Part shown: positions 35,500 to 48,208 of the stretch, piece after piece
Numbering within the stretch: the stretch's first letter is position 1
How the letters are laid out: each line of letters begins with the position of its first letter
Origin: Stichopus chloronotus
Taxonomy: Eukaryota > Echinodermata > Holothuroidea > Aspidochirotida > Stichopodidae
Direction of reading: 5' to 3'
Length of the DNA stretch: 64,000 nt
Assembly (NCBI GenBank): GCA_021234535.1
Contig: CM037850.1
Span: forward strand, 17,221,990 to 17,285,989
Notes under the pieces: generated by a model
What the model was told of the DNA's origin: nothing
Seen by the model: only the letters and a program-made list of their open reading frames with translations
Database searches by the model: none
Position numbers and translations under genes: made by a program

Positions 35500-37750
35500 C
35501 GTTCCGTTAACAGTGTCTGGTACTTATTCCCAAGAGCACATGATAAATGCCAATCTGCGTTATTGTTGATTGACATTATTATTATTTTCGAAAGTGACGA
35601 TTATATCACTCTTCGATAAGCGCCGGTCGTATCCTTATCTCGCCCCCCCCCTCCTCATTCAGAAGATCCAGACAGCGAGAGTTCGATTAAGATTTTACAG
35701 TGAGACTTCCATTTTATTCGTTGATTCGACTGGCACATAAATTTGATAAATTAATTTGAGGATGATGATTAAAGAAGAACAGTTACATGACGATGACAAG
35801 GAAGAGGAAAATTACGATGACGCAGGCCTACATTGTCTACATAGACAAATGTTTACACTTCGACGATAACAGTGCGGGCCTCGTGGCTGACACTTAAAGC
35901 TGTATTGCATCACCATAAGCTATATTTTTACCTCCCGGAAAGTAAAATTCTCAACTGGTTCTAAGTTACAGTACTCTTAGATTGACAGCAAATTCGAAAG
36001 ATGCAGAGGAGCTCGTATTACACAGCGTATACAGGGATCCATTGTTTTGATTACACATGTGGAGGAATATAAGACAGGCTGAGGGAGGGACTAGAGGTAG
36101 GCGATTGGGAGAATTGAAACTGTCTGGGGTGATCAGTTCTTGTCTTAAAGCTCCTGGCTTCCCCGATGAGATGGTCACGAGAGCAAACGATTCTCTATGT
36201 CATCGTATGTAAATCGTTGCTACCCGAGATCTACCAACCAGATGAGCATTGCGAAATCTTTCCAAAAAACAGTGTCTGAGTTTTCTGTTTTTAACGTATT
36301 ACTTTGTCTTATCTGACTGTCTAAAGGGGAACAAAGACTGAAATTTGTATTGCCCCTTTTGCACAGCGGAGCGTAGAATGACAATCACTGTACAACCGGC
36401 AAAAGGTTAATGACATAAGCATAACTGCCATAGACAGTGTAAGGAGAGCGAGGAAGTTGACAACTTGATTGCAGTCCAAGCAAGGAGTTGCTGTTTGACT
36501 GAATTACCTAATTAACTATAAACTGTATTGCCGTCCGTTTTGGCGTTCCTTGTGTCTGTACACGCCAAAGAACTGTATAAACAATCTATATTTCTACGAT
36601 ACACACTGCTGCGGTTCCGTAATATTTGTTTACATCTTTTATCTCCAGAGTCCAGTAGATCTGTGTCAGTGTGCGCGCGGAGTGTTTATCATAAGTGGTG
36701 TCCTGCATGTATGCAACAAACGATACAGTACAAAGTTTACGTGCATGCTTCAATCAGGGAGTTGCTATTGGGCAAATGGTAACTCCCTGGTCCAAGTCAC
36801 TGCCTAGTTTGTACGTGTTGACTAAATTTTTATCCGTTCGTAGCCTATTACAGGCCAAGTTGTCCGTGCAAAAAACGTGAAGATTGTTTGAAAGGCCTTG
36901 GGCCTAGACATGATGAATTGACTATCGTATACTGCTACGTATGATAATAGAAGTAATATCTTCTTTCTGAAACAACCTCCCTGTCTGTAATCCTCATAAT
37001 TAACAGCAATGATGATAACATGGTTCGTCTTTAGAGGGACGGATTTACAGAGGGTCTGTGTAGAGCGAGCACCACCCCTCCCTTCCCCCTCCTCCCCGCT
37101 TCTTGCCGCGCTGTACTTTTACTTGTTGGTGATACTCTCTTCCGCCAATCTCCAAAACTCATAGTGATTCTCAGATTACGGGACAATGTGTAAAGTTTGA
37201 CATGAAAATGAAGCTCTTATCTAATGGACGTTGGCTTTAGTTTGCTTTGTAGTGATGCACCCCGATGAAAGGTCGAGTATAATATACTTTTAGATCATAC
37301 TGCATCTGGTATAGTAAGTGGGGTATCCAAGGGGTGGGGGTGTTACTCTGAGCTTCAATGAAACGTCAGTCTCAAGAGTCTTGTGTAAACTAGTCTTTCC
37401 ACAGGCTGCCCTCAACACAAATCAGTGCATCTGTCTAAAAAAAAAAAATCCTCACTGGATTCAGTTCCACGATTTAATTTGAGTGATTAAGCCTGGCCGT
37501 AGGACGAGCAGGTTGTCGTAACTGCACACTTTATGAAATTCACTAAAATTAACGGTTGTAAACATCTCTTGAGTCTTCTCCTCGGAACATCCTGATTTCT
37601 ATCCTACACGCCAGCACATATCATGACTCTGGATGAGATCTCCTTATAGTACATTCATTTTGTTTAAAGTGCAACACTTCGAAAATGCTACTACAATAAC
37701 AGTTGACCACAACATCTAAAATCTCTATAACGAAACATCTCCCTATAACA
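35500..37750. other. Non-coding stretch
   Basis: Upstream of the PAT1 start. No exon recognised; frames at 36528-36880 overlap each other without motifs. Confidence 0.4.
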
Positions 37751-37974
37751 TCTATAAGGCTTTAATTGCACCATTCATACAATGAGGGGAAATAAATAGG
37801 TTTCAGTTGGTTGATTGTGCCATATGATTTCAACTTCTTCAAACACAACAGCAAAAAGTGTAGAATACCATAATGTAGTGGTCGACAGTTTTCATTCAAA
37901 GCAACGGTATGCTTCTTTGAACAAGCCAATGGAAGTATTGAATATTCAGTTCGTCGAAAAAAACTCAGGATCAC

Positions 37975-38350
37975 TGACGTAGCAATGTTGTGATTAGTTC
38001 GTAGGTTATTTGTAAGTACATTGTTTCCTTTCACCAAATACTGCAATTCCCGATACCGACCAGGGGGCGATGACTTGAGTAGTATGTTTTGATCCACCAG
38101 TGAGACCTGCACTGTTGCATATTCATTACGTAGGCGCTTACAGTGAGAACCGTTAATTTTCAAATATAATTTCTGTTTTTTAACTGATTTAATGTCAATT
38201 CCTTTCCTTTTCAAAGTAGAAACTGTAATTTTCCTTTATTGAAAAGTGTAGTCCGTCCATGTACAACATGGTGTGTACATTTAAAAATAAAGAAAAAGCT
38301 AAGATCAAACATAATCTTATCCTGCTGGTTTTCAGTACACACGCAATCAC
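37975..38350 (-). repeat. Duplicated segment, copy 1 (possible old exon)
   Basis: About 375 bp similar to 45700-46055. On the minus strand an open frame (150 codons, ending 37762) gives YLKINGSHCKRLRNEYATVQ, then VSLVDQNILL; copy 2 gives YLKIIGLEYNHLQNEYTRVE, then ASMVYQ in a corresponding frame. YLKI, NEY and S-x-V-x-Q are preserved. No known family recognised; it could be a duplicated exon or part of an unclassified mobile element. Confidence 0.55.
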
Positions 38351-38715
38351 TTTAAAGACAAAAAAAAAAACTCATTACCCCAGACAGTTTCGATTCTCCC
38401 AACCACTTACGTCTGTAATTCCTCCACTTGTGAAATCAAAGCAATGGATCCCTGTGTACGCTGTGTTATATGAGCTACTCTGGCTTCTTTCAAATTTGGT
38501 GTCAATCACAGAGTGCTGTAACTTAGAACAGGTTTAGAATTTTTTTCTTTCCGGAAGCCAAGAATAGAGCTTATGGTGATGAGCTACTGCGTTTAATATC
38601 CAGCTGAAAGACATAACTTACAATGAAATATACTGATTTTTGTAAAAATTAACACCTACTACTTTAGTGTATTCATTTTCATTTGTCACCACTCATGTTC
38701 GAACAGCTGCTATAT

Positions 38716-39091
38716 TTAAAGGGGCTCATTGAGTTGATGTCAGTAAAGATTGCAGTGATTTTGAAGCATGCAAACACACGACAATACTCACAATTAGCAT
38801 AATTAATCAAGTTTCACATCCAATAGTTATATGAAAACTGTCAATTTTTTCGAATTTTTTACCCTTACTTGCTCTGATTGTGTGCATGTGAATGTACTAA
38901 TGTGAAAATGTCTGGTCACAAAGTTTCAAAAACCAAATTTAATCGTTGGGTACTCACTCATTAATGGTCCAACGTATGTAAAACTTTGGGATCCTTTTAG
39001 TTTGACTGTTTGTCATTAGTATGTGAAGGAAACTTGACCGGTTTCGAAAAATTGAGTGAATTTCACAAAACAACTCAATGAGCCTCTTTAA
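38716..39091 (+). mobile_element. MITE with TTAA ends, family III
   Basis: 376 bp; left TTAAAGGGGCTCATTGAGTTG (38716-38736), right its complement with one mismatch (39071-39091). Same TTAAAGGG-type ends as the elements at 33519 and 57021 but different interior. Confidence 0.8.
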
Positions 39092-39099
39092 GACAGTAC

Positions 39100-40690
39100 T
39101 GATCTGATACCCTTTAGAATAGGGGCTTACTTGCCCTGTCACTGGAGATTTATTATCAATATGGAATGTATAGTAAAAGATTCCTAGCACAGATTTGATT
39201 AATGACGTAACCTTTTAAAGGCTAATTTCAAGAGCCTTCTGGTCCTTTCTTTCCTGTAAGTATCTCAAAAATGGCCAAAATGTGTAGTCGTCCAATTAGT
39301 GGCAGTTCCCTGGTTGTTATCGATGTCCAGATAAGGCAGAACAGTTTCTTTTACCTTGAAATGTCACCCAGCTTTTCGTCCAGTGAAATATGACATCTGT
39401 TGATTTTCAAGCCCTTATGCAGAGTTGTTTGAAGTACATGTCTCTGATGTCAATCGGACGGTGCTCAAGAAATCTGTTACATTTATCGGAAATATCGAAT
39501 AGTTTCATTGATGGTAGAGTCGACACTGATATATTGTTGGATAGATGTTGGTATGGTGACCCCTTTTCTGAGATGGTGATTCATATTGGTTGATGGCATA
39601 CATATTGCAATTTAAATGTAGTTCATAAACAGGCTTAGGCCGAGACTGGTTGTCTGTAATACAAATGACCAATGGGTTAATTGTTGCTTTTGAAAGGTCA
39701 CGTGTTTGTGTAGGCCTACGCATTATCCCTCCTTTATGTACTGTTGGATTGCCTCGGTAATGCTCAATCCATCATCTGCTCTATATGTGGTCGAAATTAC
39801 TTGTGTGATTTGCAACCAAACACTGCTGTAGGGACAACGCCGTGTAGGTAGGGGAAGGGGAACCCATGACCTCCATTATAAAATAGCTGGGAACCGTACT
39901 TAAGCGTCATTTATTTGTATGTTGTGACTTACATGTAAGTAAACTTTTATTAAAAAGTGAATATAGAGTATGCTCTTGTACAATTCAAACGGACTCTGAA
40001 AAGCCATTTTCGGTGTTCTTCCTGGTGTTTTCACCCAAATATTTCCCGAAGTCCTTCAAGTGACTGTTGCGCCAGTATAGCTATTGTAAACTCTGATGGA
40101 CGCATGACAATATGTCTTCACCCACCCACCCCCCCCCCCCTTTCCTCCTTATATCAGATCACTTGTTCTCTCCGTTTGCAACCTCATAAGTCTGAGTGTG
40201 AACTGGCTGGTATAGAAGAAATGTGATTTGATCTCGTAGTTCAATTTTGTTATCATTTTACTTATTTTTTAGCGTGATGCATGTTAAGTTTTTTTTTTTT
40301 TGTTCATTTTCTGTCTCACCAAAGTAAGTTCGTATGTCTACATTTCTGTTTTTTTTTTTTGGTCTCTTGGAACCTGTTTGTCCTCCAGTCTCGTGAACCA
40401 ATTTATGGGGTTTTTGCCCCCCCCCCCACCTTTGTTTTCTTTGTTCCTATAGATTTCTCTATTAGCTTTCTGCCTAGTGCTTACCATATACTGAAGACCC
40501 TATGACCTGACCACTATGCATGCCCATGGCTGTGGACAAGTCTCTCCCGGAACAGATAGAGGAAGGGATGAGGAGAGGGGGGGTGGGGTAGATGGCACAA
40601 AGACGAGTTCAGAACGTACCCCAAAAGCAGCATAGGTAAGTTTAAAATTACTATAATTGGGTCTTTTTCGACGTTTACACTGAGAAACAA
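39100..40690. other. Non-coding stretch
   Basis: No exon recognised. Contains poly-C (40129-40140, 40419-40427) and poly-T runs. Confidence 0.4.
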
Positions 40691-40700
40691 AACAAACTGT

Positions 40701-40935
40701 ATGCGCAAGGGTTGCGCATATACAGATGGATGTAATGCAGTTGGCGGACTCTGCCTAAACCATCATGGCAGTGACTTAACCTTAAGCAAACTGTCGGGCA
40801 ATCCGCAGGTGTCAGGCAGCTCCGCAGATCTTGAACAGCGCGAATGTCGGGCACTCCGCAGGTCTCGGGCAGCGCACTTATCGGGCAATGCGCAGGTGTC
40901 GGACAGCGCAGGTGTCTGGCACTGCGCCGACAGAA
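40701..40935 (+). repeat. GC-rich minisatellite and short Cys/His frame
   Basis: From about 40794 to 40930 there are about eight diverged 16-19-bp units around TCGGGCAATGCGCAGGTG. Immediately before it, a plus-strand ATG at 40701 starts MRKGCAYTDGCNAVGGLC, then LNHHG: a C-x4-C-x6-C-x3-H spacing seen in small zinc-binding repeats. The frame runs on through the minisatellite to 41036. I see no second zinc repeat and no splice context, so coding is doubtful. Confidence 0.5.
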
Positions 40936-41039
40936 ATAGCCTTTCTTTGGACGTAGATTCTTGCAGCCGCACCTACTCTCGCACCCGATCCGAAGGACTT
41001 CGAGCTCTATCAGCTTCTGCCCGACCAACCGACTAAGTC

Positions 41040-44000
41040 ACTGTAATTTCGCAGATGTCTCTTCATTACAGCAGGATGTGCTGTTATTCCTTCATTTTCC
41101 AAAGTACACCAAAGGAGTTCTAATAGTTGCAAAGCGTTGTAAAATCTCCTGTACAGAGGTATATTTGTCCACGTAGGCCTATAGCCTAATTTCAAAAGGA
41201 AATGAGAGTTTCGTTGTAGCAGTGTTCAGACGGAAGCCCCGCACATTAACCACATGCCCAGTTCCCCTAATTTTTAGCCGAAAAAAATCACTTTTCTTTG
41301 AACACCGTGATGAACACTGTAATTAAAAAATTTTTTAATAAAAAAAACCTGGCATAGCATGCCATTATCCACATTGGTATCAAATGACAGCAAATGATGG
41401 AAGAGCAACCGTAATGGCTGTTTTTATTCCTTCAAACAGCACATCCTACTGTGAGTACCCCTGAAATAAGCCAAGTTAGACTTTATGTCCTCACACAACC
41501 TGCTGTCAGGACTCAACCAGTCACAAGTATTGAACGTATATCGGCATGCAGTGAGCTATGACCAATGAAATAGCATCGCATCCCCCGCTCGCCACTCTGT
41601 CTACATAAACATTATAGGAAGGAAATCAGCACAAAATGAAATAACACAATCCCATCCGGTTTGAATCTTAATGCAAAACAAGACCGCTCAGCCCGTCGGA
41701 TGCTACTATAGAGTTAAATAGCCACGTGGAAAACAGCGGTCTCCGCTTCAGCCACGAAAAATGTTTACTGTCGATTTAGATTGTGTCTCAGGTTACGGTA
41801 TTTGAAAAATTTCTCACTAAGTCTGCAATGCCGGTTGAAATTGCAGACATAAGTTCAATATTTAAAGGCTTGTTACGTTCAGCTTAAGTACACCCTGGAA
41901 GTGCCGTTCCCTGCCATCTGGAAAGTCCCAAATTATCTTTTACGCCAACAAACGGTGGCCCTTCGCTTCTATAGTAATCACGCTAATTTGTAGCAAACGC
42001 AATTCGGAAAAACAATATCTGCTTTCTGTCCAAAAAAAAAACAAAAAGCAAAGTTGAAGGCACTTGTTGCCTATGTGTTCAGCCACAAAATATTTGCGAA
42101 GTAATAAAAGAAAAAAATGAAGAGGATGTATAAATCGTTACGATTCTTGGGCCACCTCAACTAACGTGTTATGTACTACCATTTTTCATCCACCGCCTTT
42201 TTTTCACATGAACTAAGGAATTGCATTTACACATGAGTTCAAGTGGAAAAAGTCCCCGACAACCAAGAAATCCAATGCATCGTTCCAAAAGTATCCATTA
42301 TTATCCGACAGAATCCATCCATAGTAATGCGGAATATCCAGAGATATATTTGTAGCACCAATGCACCTTGGATGCAACCGACTTCATGTAAGTTACAATT
42401 TTCCAAAGTGGAGGACACACTTTACAGACCCCTCCACGTGGACGGCGATCAGTTGTAAGTTCCATCATATAAGCTGTCCATTCCACTTATCCCAGACCAC
42501 GTCCCATGCAATGTCAAAAGGCGGTAACTGAGATGTTGTAAATTTGCAGTAAGGTAATTTCTTCCCCCTAACCCTTGTGTATAGAGTAAGTCTTGGTTCA
42601 ACATGATTGCTAGATAGAATCCCAAACCTTGGAAAGTCACGTCCCAAATTTTAGCACATGTATTAATTGCACCATTCATGGGACAACTTTGGAACAGTAT
42701 TAAGTTTCAGATGATCATATATGATCTCAAATTTTGGCAGCGTAATACCCTAAACTGTATAATTCCATGATATATAGTGATTGACAGTTTTCCATGGGCG
42801 TGGATTAGATATTGAGAGTAGGGGGACATCTGACCTATTTTTTTTTCTGAAAGTTGTGTTAGCCACGGTGTATGTAAGTCGGTGGAACTGAAAAGCAATA
42901 TAGGGGCCGGTGAGTGCTGGCGTTACGCGGAGCGGCACCATCGATTGGGGGTGGGGGACGTACAAGAAAAATTTGTGCTTTGCACACCCAGCTGAAGCCG
43001 AGAGGTGCGGTGGGATGGAAAACATTCTCGCTAACCATCGATTTTCCTGTCCGGTTTTCCTACAACATGTAAAAGGAGAAATAAAAAAAGTAGTGATGGG
43101 GTACTGCAAGAAACAACTTCTCATTATTAAAATTTTGTCCTAATAAATTTCGTGACCAAAGATTGAAACACCAGTAGGAAAATGAAAATCACAGATGTTC
43201 TAGTGGGGTTCTCCCACCCAACAAATTCCCATTTATAAATATACTACTAGGTAGACCATGCCGTATCAAGATTTAAGGGACAAATATAGTCCTATTACAG
43301 TCAGAATTAGAAGTAGGCCTCAGTCTTTGTCAACGAAAAAAAAAACCCAAACAACTGCAATTGAAATTTATTTCGTAGTTTGTTAGATTTGCGATATTAT
43401 TAGGGTGGCATACAGTAGTGTAACGTCACTTCTTTAGCAGCTTATTGAGGACTGTAATAGCGAACCTTGGGTTTCGAGGGTGAAAGAAACTCAAAAGAAA
43501 TGACACTTCTGTCTTATCTCTGAACAATTAGGGAATCATATTAAGGTTACCACAGCAATCTGATCATTGTACACAGTGTAGGACTACGCAGCACAGGGTT
43601 GGGAGGCGCAGTTACACAGCGCAGTTACGCGGCGTCGTAACGCAGACAAAAAAAAAACGTTCTTATACGGTCTAAGTTCAACTACGGGAGTCTGTCTCGC
43701 TCATAGAGCCAAAGCAGTGACAGAGACAAAACCAGCAACGGTCGGAAACAAATATTTTAGGAGTTTGCATTATCGTAATCTTCTTGGGTTAGTTAAGTTA
43801 ACCGTGCAGACTTTAGATCAAATTTAACATGAATTACCTCATAAGAGGAGCTTCTAATGAACGACAGGATAACTTAAACAAGTTTAGCGATAAGTTATCA
43901 CAACAGGTAACACAATTTGGGATAGCGCAGGATCATGCCATGTAAATTATAAACCCTGAAAATTTTAAACCGCTCAGCCTTTAGTGAAATATCAAATACG

Positions 44001-45695
44001 ACCTAAATCATTTCCTTCAAAAAGAGTATATCAAAACTTACACTGACAAATTAACTTTGTCGGAACGTTGTTACAACAGGGAGGTGCATCTCCCTGGTAA
44101 CAATGCAATCACACAAATTTCACGGACTATGATAGCCTTGCTTGTTTTCTGGCGATCTTAGTACTGCTCGTCAGAGAAGAGAAAAAGCTCTCTATCACGA
44201 TCTTTTATTTAGTTATTTGTTACTTTTCCTCTACTAACCCAGAAAACACCGCTTCAAAGGACACCGCACCGGAGATGGGCTCCGATTAAACGGGGCGAAG
44301 AACTCTGGCGTGTTTACATTATATCTCACAACAAGAAGTCTCGCACGGTCATTCCAAGACGATGTAAAAACAGTAGTTACACAACTCAACACCTTTTCTA
44401 GCGAAACAAAGAGGAATAATTAACAACACCAGTTACAATAGTGAAGATAAGATCGTGATTTCCAGAAGTACGCCCTTACACCCTTTTTGAATGTCCCTCT
44501 CGCATGTTTTAGACAACCGGACAGAAGAATCGTTGTTTTAAGGGCAGTTCAATTACTCCCTCCCATCGCACCTCCCGGCCTACTGTAGGAAAAGGCTTTT
44601 CTCATGTGTTCTAAGCTGCGTGTAATCCAGCCTGTAATCCAACATGTAAATAGGGATCGTATGTCTGCAATTTCTCAATCACGAGGAAATTCCAACTATG
44701 AAAAAAAGAAAACATCAGATGGCTTGAGATAATACGTAATATAAGAGGTATATAATTGAATTGCTCAATTTCCCACCAACACGATTGAAAATCTTCTGGT
44801 TTCCTGCTAGCGTTTGTTTACCCTATGACGGACACGCGAAGCGTGCGAGCAAATCTTTGCGGGGTCTGGGTCTGCATCAGGACCCCGGCTTGGGCCAGCT
44901 GTAGAACCTAGCGGTTAATGTGGTAAGCCCCATAAATGTCTGTGGCTCTGCATGTCAGTATGGTGGTGCAGTTGTATTGGTACAAAAAGACTTAAACCCT
45001 AACGTTTGTCCTCCATTAACATTCGTCTCGAAAATGGAAAATAATTGAAAGTTATGCTTATTAGTTAGATACACAACCCATAGCAGCAAACCCCCTTCCA
45101 TATCTTGCTGATCAGCCATAAACTAAGGCTATGTTCTAGTTTATCAAAAAGAAAGCAGAATTAATCGCCTCAGGCCTACGATTCCGCAGTAGGCCTGGGG
45201 GATGGGGTTCCTATCCCCTGCCGCTACACGTACACTTTGAGCACAGAACTGAAATGGGGGAGTGATGGCTCCACAAGGTTGCATACTTTGTCTACATAGA
45301 CTTGCGTAGAATATCGAATAAAACAGATATGATTAACATACATCTAAGATTGTAGGAAATGGCACTTCTCAGTCTCTCTTGCTTTGTTAATTTCTGGTAA
45401 ATTTTGTTTGTTCGGTAGACCTTAAGTTATAATATTTACAATTCCACTGAAAAGAATGTGCACTGATGTTATATACTTTTATATTTTTGATTATTTTGAT
45501 TTTTGAGGGGAACAAATGCATTAGTGTCCCCTCCCCTCAAAAAAAGTGAAGGGGTGTGCTACCCCCTCCATCGACGACTATGCAGTTGTCTCATAGTTCT
45601 CATCTTTGCACCTTTTTTTTAACAATTAAAGTATTCAGTCACTGCAAAAAGAAAAACTGTAAGAAAAACTGTAATGCAAAAGGAAAACTGTAATT
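41040..45695. other. Long non-coding stretch
   Basis: No gene or bounded element recognised over 4.6 kb. A hairpin with TTTTGAGGGGA arms at 45501-45511/45532-45542 lies beside GGGGTGTGCTACCCCCTCC, probably a mobile-element end. Confidence 0.4.
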
Positions 45696-45699
45696 TGAT

Positions 45700-46055
45700 A
45701 TGATAGCCTATTTGACGTTACACGTGTCATCAGGCGATTATTTTTAAGGCTATTTGTCTATACGTTGTTTTATTTCCACAACTATCACATTTCCCGATAC
45801 CAATCAAGTAGTATGTAGTATGTTTTTGATACACCATTGATGCCTCTACTCTTGTATATTCATTCTGTAGGTGGTTATATTCCAAACCAATTATTTTCAA
45901 ATATGCTTTTTTTTTTTTTGGTTATCCAATACCTTCGTTTTTCGAAGAAGTTAGTGCACATGAATTCTGTTTATTGAGTGACGTATTCCTTCCACAACAA
46001 CCTTACGATCAAACTGAATATTCTCCTTCATGTTTTTCCGTACACACATTCAGAT
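45700..46055 (-). repeat. Duplicated segment, copy 2
   Basis: Partner of 37975-38350 in the same orientation, with long T-run differences. Shared stretches include GATCAAAC followed about 25 bp on by GTACACAC, and TTTTCAAATAT. The minus frame is shorter than in copy 1. Confidence 0.55.
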
Positions 46056-46059
46056 ATTA

Positions 46060-47560
46060 CATGAAAACTGAATGCAATGTGGGACTATATTCTTTTGCTT
46101 TTGTCACCAACCACCCCCCCCCCCCCCCTTTCTCCACCTTTGCGCTCTTTTATTTGAACGGTATAGATCACGGTTAACAATTATCTCTAATACAGTTAGA
46201 AAAATCTACACGTTTACCAGTATTTTTTTTTATTTTGATTCGTTCAAACAAAGGCCCTTTTCATGCAGCGGAAACGAGACTGTCTCCTTTCTGCGCTGCC
46301 GTAACAAACATTTGTTTTTGAAACATATACTTATTTTCGTTAAAAACACCTGGCGCGTAATCACAATCGAAGTTGTGATTGGTCAATGCTCCCAACTTGA
46401 CATTGTTTCTTGCATGCATGCATGATACACAGCGAGCGGCGACTTAAACCTTGCCAGTCATGAGTGTACACTGACAACATGTGATGCATATGAAGAAGCA
46501 CAGGACCGAAGAATGGAAATGGGTCGTTTGAGAATCGAAAGCAGTGATGAAATGAGTGAAATGTTGTGCTATCAGTGTTTGTTTTATCTGGAGGATAATT
46601 TTCTGTCAGGACTGGACTGTATCCTCGGCTAGAATTTCGAGGTAAGAACGTCATTTGTATTTGATAAATAGAAAACAGGGAAAAGGAGACGATGTTATCG
46701 GAGCAAGAAACAGTTGTTATGTAAAACAGTCCCAGATTGTATTCAATCAAATTGGTAGAAGAACAGTTTGCGTAGTAATCTATAGGGCAATCCACGGAAT
46801 TAAATTTCTGAGTTCCGCTGTTCTTAATTCCCTTAGTTGTAATTAGCGTACTTTTCTATTGTTGAGTAACAGAGCCCGAACGGTTAGCTTTCCTTTTCGA
46901 GCCTTAATCGAAAAGGAAAAGTCGAAAAACGAATGTATCCGAAACGCATCCTTCATCATTGACGCCTACCTTGAATCCCTTGAATGAGATGATTGTATTT
47001 ACAGTCGGCATCCTGTGAAAAGGGCCCCTTTGAACTTGATAGAGCAGATCCAGTACGATGCCCGAACGTTATAGGCCTAGAGAAGGAGAAAAAAAAAATA
47101 TGGATTTGGTGTAAAATCGCTATAATGATGGTAACACTCGCTGAAAATAGAAGACACTGTACGTACTACGTATTAAAGATTACTATTAGACTAACCCTGA
47201 AGTGAGAAGTGATATACAACGTTTAAACGGTTTAAAGGCTTACAACGTCTATATTCAACCGTGTAGTAAGCAGTAAACAGTAGTGCCTGACGTCAGTAAC
47301 CGATAGTGTCTGTGGACCGAGAAATGTCTAAGCGTTGCCTAAGAGAAGAGAGCAGCAAAGTTGTAGTAACTCTTACAGAAGATGATGTAGTAGATGATGT
47401 AATAGAACTGCTATTCTCCCTTTTTTCAAGATGTCTTAACCCGTGTTGTCAAGTATTTATTTATTTTTTTTTTCAAGTTGTCATTTTAGGAGCAATTGTC
47501 AAGGCCGACAAGGTGTTCATTAATAATATTACTGGCTCGAGAGAGCAATAGTCAGATTTA
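46060..47560. other. Mostly non-coding; possible first exon at 46.4 kb
   Basis: A plus-strand inverted CCAAT (GATTGG, about 46376) precedes an open stretch holding MEMGRLRIESSDEMSEML, stopped by TAG near 46632, with a donor-like CGAG/GTAAGA at 46641. It may be a 5' exon or chance; I do not call a gene. A hairpin with 11-bp arms (TTCCTTTTCGA) lies at 46890-46918. Confidence 0.3.
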
Positions 47561-47570
47561 GAGCTACGTG

Positions 47571-48021
47571 CAGTGTTTCCACAGCCCAATTTTAGATTTC
47601 CTGGAATTGAATAAAAAATTTCCTGGAATTTAGTAGCATTTCCTGGAATTTTCAAATTGGTAGTTCACGAGCTAATTTTGCTGTAACATGCCCTACTCTT
47701 TCATAGATGGGGTCTTTAAAGTAATGCACAGTGAAGGTGGATGTAGAGTACTATTTCCAATGGGATGCTCTGTATTATACACTGCAGTCTACACTAAACT
47801 GCAGTGCACTGTGTACTCTTGCATGACCAGTAAGGAGTTTCAAACCTTAGAAATACGAAAAGAAGGAATTGTTCTGGTATAATTACCTTAGATTTTACTA
47901 TAATTTTTTTTTACACAACAATTTCTTGATTTCCTGGAATTTTTCCATTTCCCGTGAATTACCCGGAAGAGGGGCCAGATTTCCCGAAATTAGGGAAATT
48001 TCATTCGAAGTGGAAACACTG
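47571..48021 (+). mobile_element. hAT-type MITE with perfect 8-bp target duplication
   Basis: 451 bp from CAGTGTTTCCAC to GTGGAAACACTG (12-bp perfect inverted ends), flanked by GCTACGTG on both sides (47563-47570 and 48022-48029). The CAGTG ends plus an 8-bp duplication are diagnostic of hAT elements. The interior repeats TTTCCTGGAATT several times near both ends as subterminal motifs and has no transposase. The clean ends imply a fairly recent insertion. Confidence 0.93.
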
Positions 48022-48040
48022 GCTACGTGGGAATGCAACT

Positions 48041-48165
48041 TATACTGTCGGACGCTGTTGTTAGACCTGTGCAAGTCAGCTTGGGTGGGAAGTCCGGGGT
48101 TCGATTCACGGCATGACCAGAGTGTTTTTCACCGCTCAATTTTTCATTGATTTTGTCAGTTCCTC
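48041..48165 (+). repeat. SINE-like repeat with pol III B-box (copy 2)
   Basis: Second copy of the 2889 repeat, starting just 12 bp after the hAT target duplication. B-box-like GGTTCGATTC at 48098-48107. It runs toward the CR1 fragment at 48209, so the two could be parts of one retroposed unit. Confidence 0.5.
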
Positions 48166-48208
48166 TGTGTATTATTTTTTCAGAAATGTCTATACTTGTG
48201 CTACGTTT

